Assembly (NCBI RefSeq): GCF_035917675.1 | Contig: NZ_CP109104.1 | Location: 4,712,001-4,776,000, forward strand | Source: Streptomyces sp. NBC_01775 | Lineage (GTDB): Bacteria; Actinomycetota; Actinomycetes; Streptomycetales; Streptomycetaceae | Length of the DNA: 64,000 bases | Direction of reading: 5' to 3' | Shown: in pieces, positions 1 through 6,867 of the stretch | Numbering within the stretch: position 1 is the first letter of the stretch | Layout: each line of letters begins with the position of its first letter | Position numbers and translations under genes: made by a program | Notes under the pieces: generated by a model | What the model was told of the DNA's origin: nothing | The model's input: only the letters and a program-made list of their open reading frames with translations | The model's database searches: none

Positions 1-156
1 GAAGTTCTCGACCTCCGTCGTGTTCATCAGTGCGCCACCCGCCGTGACGGAACCCTCGAACACCAGCGGCTTCAGCGACGCTCGGGCGGTATACAGCGCA
101 GCCGTATATCCGGCCGGGCCCGAACCGATGATGATGACGTTGCGGACGTCGCTCAC
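1..156 (-). CDS. trxB: Thioredoxin reductase TrxB, N-terminal part (cut by window edge)
   Basis: The first 52 codons of an FAD/NADPH thioredoxin reductase, which reduces thioredoxin in the cytoplasm. The GTG start at 156 is followed by [19 protein letters not shown], the GxGxxG/A Rossmann motif that binds FAD, and by the conserved [13 protein letters not shown] stretch seen in actinobacterial TrxB. The rest lies left of the window; by synteny trxA should follow. A SigR-type promoter sits about 65 bp upstream (separate entry), matching the disulfide-stress control known for trxBA in Streptomyces coelicolor. Identification is secure; only the length is unknown. Confidence 0.95.
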   Translation of the reverse strand, partial: MSDVRNVIIIGSGPAGYTAALYTARASLKPLVFEGSVTAGGALMNTTEVENF

Positions 157-219
157 GGGAGTCTTCCTTGTCTGCCGACTGCTTACCGGGATCTTCTGCC
201 GAGGCTTTGCACCCCGTCC

Positions 220-246
220 AACGGATCCTACGGGGCAGACATTCCC
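220..246 (-). promoter_or_regulatory. SigR-type promoter of trxB
   Basis: Read on the minus strand, GGGAAT (complement of 241-246) is followed after exactly 18 bases by GTT (complement of 220-222). This matches the GGGAAT-N18-GTT consensus of SigR, the thiol-stress sigma factor of Streptomyces, and is the arrangement known for trxBA. It lies between the anti-sigma gene stop (263) and the trxB start (156). Confidence 0.8.
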
Positions 247-262
247 GTGCCGCCAGGGCGTG

Positions 263-1363
263 TCACCCGCGCGGGTACGTCCGCTTGATGAGTACTTTCC
301 CGGGACCCGAACGCTCGGCGCTCACACAGGAGGGGTCGACCACATAGGCGTCCACACGCCGTGGATCACCGCCCTTGTGCGGGAGGACGACCAGATAGCC
401 CGTGTGGCCCTCGAAGGTGGCGTCGGGGTCGAAGGCGAGCGGGACCTCCGTACGGTGGATGCCGTCACGCACACAGGAGGGGACGACCGCCGCGTCTCCG
501 GCCCGGTCGTCGCGGAGGGTGTTGTTCTCGCCGCCGGGGCTCTGCTTGGTGTCCAGGGTCGGAGTGCCGGTCGGGCGGACGGTCCCCTCGCCGCTCTCGG
601 TGGGCGTCGTCGTCTTCTGGCCGGAGAGCAGGTGCTGTACGCGCCGGCGCAGCTTCTGGTCGTCGCTGCTGCCGCCCGTGTCGGGGGAACCGGTGGTGTC
701 TGGTGCGGTGTTGGGGGCCTGGCGTCGCGCGTCGTCGGCGGCGCCCGAGCTGACCTCCACGGACCGTTGATCGGTGAAGCTCTGGAGTGCGATGCCACCG
801 AGGCCGAGCGCTACGACGGAGGCCGCTGCCGCGAGGGTGACGGTACGCCAGCGCCGGCGCCGTCCGCCGGGACGGCCCCGTCCTGGGCCGGTGGAGCCTG
901 GGCCGGTGGAGGCCGGGGCGTGTCCGGCGGGGCGGTCCTTGGGGGTCGGCCTTGTACTGGCCGGCCTTGTTTCACGTGAAACGGCGTTCTCGGAGATGGC
1001 TGTTTCACGTGAAACAGCGGCACCCTCGCCGTCCGGCGTCGTGGCATCCAGCAGCACCTCCGCCGCGAGGGCGGCGTCGATGCGGCTGGCCACCTCCTCC
1101 GGCATACGTGCCGGGCCCGGAAGAGTGCCGAGCAGCTCGCGGATGTCTGCCAGCGAGGCGTGGACGTCGGCGCACAGCTCGCACTCGGACAGGTGGGCGC
1201 GCAGCTCTGTCTGGCGTTCGACGGGGAGGATCCCCTCGCTCAGCGCGGAGAGCTCTTCGACCTCGGGGTGCGCCTCGAGCGCCTCGGGGTGTGCCTCGTG
1301 CTCGTGCGGTCCGGAGTTGCCGTCCCGCCCCGAGGTCCCGCCGGGGAAAGGAGTGGATGTCAT
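263..1363 (-). CDS. Transmembrane zinc-finger anti-sigma factor of SigM
   Basis: A 366-residue anti-sigma factor, orthologous by position to mycobacterial RsmA, expected to hold SigM inactive at the membrane. The N-terminal region carries HLSECELC (about residues 57-64), the H-x3-C-x2-C zinc-binding motif of ZAS anti-sigma domains. A basic, proline-rich linker leads to one membrane segment (about 174-195) and a disordered extracytoplasmic region with a small C-terminal domain. The ATG at 1363 was chosen because it overlaps the sigM stop as ATGA, so translation is coupled. Two parS sites lie in the linker codons and are read as the repeated pentapeptide VSRET (about 117-121 and 128-132). Confidence 0.85.
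   Translation of the reverse strand: MTSTPFPGGTSGRDGNSGPHEHEAHPEALEAHPEVEELSALSEGILPVERQTELRAHLSECELCADVHASLADIRELLGTLPGPARMPEEVASRIDAALAAEVLLDATTPDGEGAAVSRETAISENAVSRETRPASTRPTPKDRPAGHAPASTGPGSTGPGRGRPGGRRRRWRTVTLAAAASVVALGLGGIALQSFTDQRSVEVSSGAADDARRQAPNTAPDTTGSPDTGGSSDDQKLRRRVQHLLSGQKTTTPTESGEGTVRPTGTPTLDTKQSPGGENNTLRDDRAGDAAVVPSCVRDGIHRTEVPLAFDPDATFEGHTGYLVVLPHKGGDPRRVDAYVVDPSCVSAERSGPGKVLIKRTYPRG
969..982. promoter_or_regulatory. parS site (perfect 14-bp ParB-binding palindrome)
   Basis: GTTTCACGTGAAAC, the exact Streptomyces/Bacillus ParB-binding consensus, inside the anti-sigma coding sequence. Confidence 0.95.
1001..1016. promoter_or_regulatory. parS site (perfect, 16-bp extended)
   Basis: TGTTTCACGTGAAACA, a fully symmetric 16-bp ParB site 33 bp from the previous copy. 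Both sites are in the same frame, so both encode VSRET in the anti-sigma linker. Confidence 0.95.
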
Positions 1364-2178
1364 GCCTGCCCCCCTCCCTTCACGGCGCCGGGTCCTGTGG
1401 TGTCCTGCCTCGCGTCCCGCGGAACGTCTCTCGCAGCTGGGACGGATGTCCCCTGAGTCCGGTTCCTTCCCCCACCGCCCTCGCCCTCGTCCTTGTCGTC
1501 GGCGCTTCCGCCGGTCCGGTGCCACAAGTGCGCGACGAGAGGGAGAAGGCGGGCGCGGCCCCGCGCGCAGCGGCTCTTGACCGTGCCGACGGCCACATCG
1601 AGCACCTCGGCCGCCTCGGCGACGGGGTAGCCCTGCATGTCGACGAGGACGAGTGCCGCGCGCTGTTCCACGGGAAGCTCGGAGAGTGCCCCGATCACCT
1701 GCCGGTGCAGATCCTCGCGCTCGGCCGGGACGGCGGCGGACTCGTGCGGCTCCAGGAGCTGTTCCAGCCGCTCCGTGTCGTCGGTGAGCGTGGCACGGCG
1801 GGAGGCGGCCTTGCGGGTGCGGTCCAGGCAGGCGTTGACGGTTATGCGGTGCAGCCAGGTGGTGACGGCGGACTGGCCCCGGAAGGTGTGGGCCGCGCGG
1901 TAGGCGGAGATGAGGGCGTCCTGCACGGCGTCGGCTGCCTCCTCGCGGTCGCCGAGGGTGCGCAGCGCGACGGCCCACAGCCGGTCGCGGTGGCGGCGGA
2001 CGATCTCCCCGAACGCGTCGGGGTGGCCGGCGACATGACGGGCGAGCAGCTCGCGGTCGTCGGAGCGGTGGTGCTCGGGGTCGTCGGACCGGTGGTGGGG
2101 GTCTTCGCCCGGGAGGGTGCCGTCGTCGGCGGCGCCCTCCGCGCGCGGTGGACGGCGCGTCGCGTCGTCGCTCGCCAT
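1360..2178 (-). CDS. sigM: ECF RNA polymerase sigma factor SigM
   Basis: A 272-residue extracytoplasmic-function sigma factor. Region 2 spans about residues 44-123, including RDRLWAVALRTLGDREEA and DALISAYRA; region 4 spans about 155-215, with the helix-turn-helix around VAEAAEVLDVAVGTVKSR. The first 40 residues are a charged, His/Asp-rich extension. The ATG at 2178 has a strong GGGGAGGGG ribosome site; an in-frame extension to 2265 is possible but poorly supported. It precedes and overlaps its anti-sigma gene. The order murJ-pseudokinase-sigM-anti-sigma-trxB mirrors the mycobacterial mviN-sigM-rsmA-trxB2 block. The mycobacterial name is used; Streptomyces literature has also applied sigM to another locus. 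Confidence 0.88.
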   Translation of the reverse strand: MASDDATRRPPRAEGAADDGTLPGEDPHHRSDDPEHHRSDDRELLARHVAGHPDAFGEIVRRHRDRLWAVALRTLGDREEAADAVQDALISAYRAAHTFRGQSAVTTWLHRITVNACLDRTRKAASRRATLTDDTERLEQLLEPHESAAVPAEREDLHRQVIGALSELPVEQRAALVLVDMQGYPVAEAAEVLDVAVGTVKSRCARGRARLLPLVAHLWHRTGGSADDKDEGEGGGGRNRTQGTSVPAARDVPRDARQDTTGPGAVKGGGQA

Positions 2179-2230
2179 CAGCCCCTCCCCTTGCTCCGCC
2201 GCGCCCGCGGCCGGAGCGGTGTCCGCGGTC

Positions 2231-4342
2231 TCAACTGAGGACCTGGACCTCCGTGACGCGCCCACGGTAGTTGCCGTCCTCGGAGAGTGGGAGCTTGGTG
2301 AGCCACAGGAGTACGAATCGCGTCTTGATGGGCTTCTTGGCCTTGAGGCGGAGGTGCTCCCCCGACCCGCTGGTGACCTTGCTGAAGCTGTTGAGCGCCG
2401 AGGGTGTGTTGGTGACGCTGCGGGGTGCCGCCAGGAAGCTCGCCGAGGTCTTGCCCATGAAGTCGACCTTGAGCTGGCTCACCTCCCGGGTCTTGCCGAG
2501 ATCGAGGATGAGGCCGACGCCTGACTTGAGGTTGCCGAAGTCGGGACGGCCGATGTAGTGCTTCGTGAGCCAGTAGGTGCCGGACTTGCCGTCGACGGCG
2601 TCACCGGTCCTGTCCGGGTTCTCCGAGCCGTCGGTCTCCGGATCGAAGTCCTTCACATCGTCGATCTTGATGACCTTGCCGGCCTGGGACGTGTCGTGCC
2701 TCTGAGCCGGCTTGGCCTTGTCCTTGGTCGTCGGCTCGCCCTTCAGCAGCGCGTCGGCCACCTGCCAGCTGCCCAGCCCGAGCGCGGCGATCAGCAACGC
2801 GGAGACCCCCCACTTGAGGATCTTGCCGGTGCGGCCCGGCAGGGTGGGAGGAGCCGGAGGCTCGGCACCGGCTCCGGCGGCGGTGCCGCCGGGCACGCCG
2901 CCGTTGCCCGCCGCGCCGGGTGCCGAGAAAGCACCCTGCTGGTAGGCCGTGCGCTGGTACGGCGGAGGCGGGGTGAAGGAGGGCTCCGGCGGGCGGATGC
3001 GCGGCAGCGTGGAGACCGCCTTGGACAGCTCCTCCGGAGTGGCGCAGGGCTGCTCCTGGCGGGAGGGGGTCGCTCCGTCGTTGACGAGGGCGCGCATCGC
3101 GAGCGTGGACAGGCCGCGGTGCACTCCGGCTCTGACCTGCTCCGGTGCCACGAGCGCGCCCTTGGCGAGGGTGCCCACGCCGGGCAGACCGTGCGCGTCC
3201 TCCTCGTAGGGCCAGCGCTGGGTGAGCGAGGCGTACAGCAGCGCGCCGATGGCCTCCGTGTCGTCGCGCTGTGGGTGGTCGCTGGAGACGCCGCGCAGCG
3301 CCGCGTTCACGGCCAGGCCGCGGATGCGGTACTGCCCCATGCCGGTGCGCAGCACGCAGGCGGGGGTCAGCCGCAGATGGGCCAGCCCCTCACGGTGCGC
3401 GGCGGTGAGGGCCTGGGCGAGCTGGCTGACGAGTTGGTACGCCTCGTGCGGCTCCAGGGGCCCGGCTGCGAGCAGCTCGTTGAGGGGGGTGGCGTCGGGC
3501 AGCCACTCGTGGACGACGTAGACGAGGTCGCCCTCCTCGACGGCGTCGAGGACCTGCACGAAGCGAGGGTCGCCGAGCAGTGCGGCCGAGCGCGCGGCGG
3601 CGAGAACCTGGCGGGCGCGGGGGTGGCCGACGGGCAGGGCGTGCACGCCGACGGCGCGGCGCAGCTTCTCGTCGACCGCCCGCCAGCTGCTGAAGCCGTC
3701 GAGCCGGGTGACGCACTCCTCGAGGCGGTAGCGGCGGGCGAGCTTGTGGCCGCTGTGCAGCTCGGGGGGTTCTTCTTCGGGCGCCTCTTGTGCGGGGGAC
3801 TCTTCCTCAGAAGTGGCGGTTTGCTCGGAGGCCGCCGCCTCGGCCTTCGTCCCCGCCGCGGGGGTCTTGATCCCTGTTGCGGGCTCGCTTCCGGGCGCGG
3901 CTTCCTGCGTCTTGGCCTGTGGCTTGGCCTGCTTCTGCCCGTTCTTCGCCGGCTTTTCTGTTTTTCCGGTCTTGGTGGTCTTCTCGGCCCTGTCGGTCTT
4001 CTCGGAACCGGCAGTGGCATTGACGTCGGCATCTGCCTCGGTCTTCACCGTGGCCTCTTCCTTTGCCTCGGCGTTGGGCTTTTCGGGTTGCCCCTCGTCC
4101 AGGGAGGCCGCCTCGTCGGAAGAGTCGGCCGCCTCGTCGGCAGGGCCGGTGGGGTCTGCGGCGTCGTCGATGTCGGTGGGGTCCGCCGGGGCCTCCTGCG
4201 AGGCTTCGGCGTCCCGGCTGTGCCCGTTCGTCGCGTCCGTCGCACCGTCGCTCGTGGCCCCGTCCTGCCGGGCGTTCAGCGGGTCGCCGTTCTCCCCGCC
4301 GGTCTCGGCCACGTCGACAGCGGCTGTGCTCCGTTCCGCCAC
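2231..4342 (-). CDS. Membrane pseudokinase linked to MurJ, with extracellular discoidin-like domain
   Basis: A 703-residue protein in four parts. A long acidic/alanine-rich disordered region (about 1-190) precedes a serine/threonine-kinase fold (about 195-455), a single membrane segment (GKILKWGVSALLIAALGLG, about 525-545) and an extracellular beta-rich domain resembling discoidin/F5-8 modules. The kinase fold lacks catalytic residues: the HRD loop reads AHLRLTPACVL, the DFG position reads RGLAV, and no VAxK lysine is seen. In Mycobacterium the same pseudokinase-TM-carbohydrate-binding-like module is fused to MviN and recruits FhaA after PknB phosphorylation; here it is a separate gene after murJ. 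The GTG at 4342 is preferred (AGGA just upstream); an upstream TTG at 4396 is the alternative. Confidence 0.85.
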   Translation of the reverse strand: MAERSTAAVDVAETGGENGDPLNARQDGATSDGATDATNGHSRDAEASQEAPADPTDIDDAADPTGPADEAADSSDEAASLDEGQPEKPNAEAKEEATVKTEADADVNATAGSEKTDRAEKTTKTGKTEKPAKNGQKQAKPQAKTQEAAPGSEPATGIKTPAAGTKAEAAASEQTATSEEESPAQEAPEEEPPELHSGHKLARRYRLEECVTRLDGFSSWRAVDEKLRRAVGVHALPVGHPRARQVLAAARSAALLGDPRFVQVLDAVEEGDLVYVVHEWLPDATPLNELLAAGPLEPHEAYQLVSQLAQALTAAHREGLAHLRLTPACVLRTGMGQYRIRGLAVNAALRGVSSDHPQRDDTEAIGALLYASLTQRWPYEEDAHGLPGVGTLAKGALVAPEQVRAGVHRGLSTLAMRALVNDGATPSRQEQPCATPEELSKAVSTLPRIRPPEPSFTPPPPYQRTAYQQGAFSAPGAAGNGGVPGGTAAGAGAEPPAPPTLPGRTGKILKWGVSALLIAALGLGSWQVADALLKGEPTTKDKAKPAQRHDTSQAGKVIKIDDVKDFDPETDGSENPDRTGDAVDGKSGTYWLTKHYIGRPDFGNLKSGVGLILDLGKTREVSQLKVDFMGKTSASFLAAPRSVTNTPSALNSFSKVTSGSGEHLRLKAKKPIKTRFVLLWLTKLPLSEDGNYRGRVTEVQVLS

Positions 4343-4459
4343 CGTCGTTCCTGCCTCCCCATCCGTAGCGGCCGTTTCTGAAACGACCAAAAACAATTGT
4401 GCCTACACCTCGCCGCTATGCACGACACGCGGCGGCGAATGATGGTTGTATGCGCTGGT

Positions 4460-6829
4460 TCATCGTCCGAGTCTGGCGCGAACCATGCCGAGCATTGCCG
4501 TCATTTCCTCGATGCGCATCCGCTTCGCCGCCAGGACGAAAACCGCGCCCAATACGATCCCTCCCCCGACGAGTGCGGCTACGGAGCCGAAGGTGCCGCT
4601 GCCCAGGACGTGCATGATGCCGTAGGCCGCGCCGCCGGCGAGCAGGGTGGCCGGGACGCTGGCACCCGCGAGCCGGATGTACGTACGCACCACGTGGCGG
4701 CCGTCCAGATCGCCCCCCAGCCGAAGGCGCAGCCGGCGCCAGGCGATGCCGACACCGATGATGTAGGCGAGGCCGTAGGAGGCCGCCATCCCGACCACGG
4801 CCCAGCGCGCGGGCAGCAGCACGAAGCACAGCGCGGAGGCCGCGGCGTTGACGGCGGCCACGATGACGGTGTTGAAGAACGGGGTGCGGGTGTCCTCGTA
4901 CGCGTAGAAGGCCCGCAGGACGACGTACTGCACGGAGAACGGGATGAGGCCGAGGCCGAAGGCCATCAGCATGTAGCCCATGGAGCGGGCGGCGTCCACG
5001 CCCGCCGAGCCGTAGATCATCGTGCACATGGGGATGCCGAGCGCGACGAAGCCGAAGGCGATCGGGACGATGGCCACGGCGGAGTTGCGCAGGCCCTGGG
5101 AGATGTCGTCGCGGACGGCTCCGGTGTCGCCGTCCGCCGCCGCGCGGGAGAGGCGGGGCAGCAGCGCGGCCATCACGGAGACGGTGATGATGGCCTGCGG
5201 CATGTTCCAGATCAGCTGCGCGTTGGAGTAGGCGATGTAGCCGGTGCCGGAGTTGCCGTCCTGGGCCGAGGAGTCGCCCGCCCAGGTGGAGAGCTGGGAG
5301 ACGACCAGCACGCCCGCCTGGTTGGCGAGGACGAACAGGATCGTCCACTTGGCCAGCTTGGCGGCCTTGCCCAGGCCGTGCCCGCGCCAGTCGAAGCGGG
5401 GCCGGATACGGAAGCCCGCGGCGCGCAGATACGGGATCATCGCCAGCGCCTGCACCACCAGGCCCAGCAGCGTGCCCACGCCGAGGAGCTTGATGCCCTC
5501 GGTGGGGATGCTGGTCACCGACAGTTCCGAGGTCGAGGCCGTGCCGTAGATCCACAGGAACATGCTGATGCTGGCGATGATGACGATGTTGTTGAGGACG
5601 GGGGTCCACATCATGGCGCCGAAGCGGCCCCGCGCGTTGAGGATCTGCCCCATCACCACGTGGATCCCCATGAAGAAGATCGAGGGCAGGCAGTAGCGCA
5701 CGAAGGTGATGGTGACCTCGTTGGCCGCCGGGTTGTCGGCGAGCTTGACCGACATGAGGCGGACGAGGACGGGCGCGCAGAACACGGCGGCGACCGCGAG
5801 GAGGCCGAGGATGACGGCGACGAGGGTCAGCAGCCGGTTCGCGTACGCGTCGCCGCCGTCGTCGTCCTCCTTCATGGCCCGCACGAGCTGCGGGACGAAC
5901 ACCGAGTTGAGGCCGCCGCCGACGGTGAGCACGTAGATCATCGTCGGGAGTGTGATGGCGAGCTGGTAGCTGTCGCCGAGCGCGGAGGCACCGAGCGCGG
6001 CGACGATCATCGCGGAGCGGATGAAGCCGGTCAGCCGGGAGACCATCGTGCCGGCGGCCATGATGGCGCTGGACTTGAGGAGGCCGCCGCCACCCCCGCC
6101 GCCCGCGGCCGGTGCGGCCTCGCCGGACCGGGGGGAGACGGTACCGAGGTTGACCGTCTGTGCTGAGGGCTCCTCGGCGGCTCCCGGCGCCCCGGGCTCG
6201 GGGGGATAGGGCTGGGGCGGCGCGGTCTGCGGGGACGCCTGGTACGGCTGCTGCGCCTGCTGGTACTGCCGGTGGTGCGGCGGCTGTTGAGGGGGCGGCC
6301 CCTGCTGGGGATGCGGGGGCTGTGCGGGCTGCTGGGGCTGGTGCGGGCCGCCGGGGGGTGGGGGCGGCTGCTGGGAGAACTGAGCAGGGCGCGGGGGCTC
6401 GGGGCTCTGCCCCTGGTGGCCCTGGTCGCGGTAGAGATGCGCGAAGGCGTCACCCTGCTGGGGCGGCGCCTGCGGCGGCCTCCCCTGCGGCTGCGGCTGC
6501 TGGGGCTGGGGGACCTGCGGGGGCTGGGGGTGCTGCGGGGGGTTCTCGGGGTGCTGCGGGGGGTTCTCGGGGTGCTGCGCGTGGGGGGGACGGGCCCCGT
6601 GAGGCTGCTGTCCGTAGGGCTGCCCCGCGGGGTCGTTCCCCTCGTCGCCGCGTGGGCCGCCGGTGAACTGGACGGTCGAGGGGTCCTCGTCGTAGGGCAC
6701 GCCGTGTGCGGGGCCGCGCTCCTCGTACGGACGCTGCCCGTACGGGTCCTGCGCGTACGGGTCCTCATGAGGCCGGCCTGAGCCGTCACCGGGAGTTCGG
6801 CCCCGGTCACCGCCATACGGCGCGTTCAT
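4460..6829 (-). CDS. murJ: Lipid II flippase MurJ (MviN) with long Pro/Gln-rich N-terminus
   Basis: A 789-residue flippase that moves lipid II across the cytoplasmic membrane for peptidoglycan synthesis. The MurJ core begins about residue 250 (LLKSSAIMAAGTMVSRLTGF) and has about 14 hydrophobic segments, ending in a short basic tail. The first ~245 residues are unusually rich in Pro, Gln, Gly and His with repeats such as PQHPENP, and look cytoplasmic and disordered. The start is the ATG at 6829, 38 bp after the DUF6049 stop, so the two are probably co-transcribed. The pseudokinase gene follows after 117 bp. Confidence 0.93.
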   Translation of the reverse strand: MNAPYGGDRGRTPGDGSGRPHEDPYAQDPYGQRPYEERGPAHGVPYDEDPSTVQFTGGPRGDEGNDPAGQPYGQQPHGARPPHAQHPENPPQHPENPPQHPQPPQVPQPQQPQPQGRPPQAPPQQGDAFAHLYRDQGHQGQSPEPPRPAQFSQQPPPPPGGPHQPQQPAQPPHPQQGPPPQQPPHHRQYQQAQQPYQASPQTAPPQPYPPEPGAPGAAEEPSAQTVNLGTVSPRSGEAAPAAGGGGGGGLLKSSAIMAAGTMVSRLTGFIRSAMIVAALGASALGDSYQLAITLPTMIYVLTVGGGLNSVFVPQLVRAMKEDDDGGDAYANRLLTLVAVILGLLAVAAVFCAPVLVRLMSVKLADNPAANEVTITFVRYCLPSIFFMGIHVVMGQILNARGRFGAMMWTPVLNNIVIIASISMFLWIYGTASTSELSVTSIPTEGIKLLGVGTLLGLVVQALAMIPYLRAAGFRIRPRFDWRGHGLGKAAKLAKWTILFVLANQAGVLVVSQLSTWAGDSSAQDGNSGTGYIAYSNAQLIWNMPQAIITVSVMAALLPRLSRAAADGDTGAVRDDISQGLRNSAVAIVPIAFGFVALGIPMCTMIYGSAGVDAARSMGYMLMAFGLGLIPFSVQYVVLRAFYAYEDTRTPFFNTVIVAAVNAAASALCFVLLPARWAVVGMAASYGLAYIIGVGIAWRRLRLRLGGDLDGRHVVRTYIRLAGASVPATLLAGGAAYGIMHVLGSGTFGSVAALVGGGIVLGAVFVLAAKRMRIEEMTAMLGMVRARLGR

Positions 6830-6867
6830 CGTCGCTACCTACCCCTGCCCCTGCTCGCCCGGCTGAC

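Noticed and set aside
263..1978. 571-codon version of the anti-sigma gene
   Set aside because: The extra N-terminal 205 residues are the sigM region read in another frame; the ATG at 1363 overlaps the sigM stop and starts the real domain.
2558..4381. 607-codon plus-strand open frame opposite the pseudokinase
   Set aside because: GC-driven antisense frame without start context or family resemblance.
4397..6166. 589-codon open frame on the plus strand opposite murJ
   Set aside because: Shadow frame produced by high GC; composition is His/Asp/Glu/Gly-rich with no domain, and the minus-strand frame is clearly MurJ.
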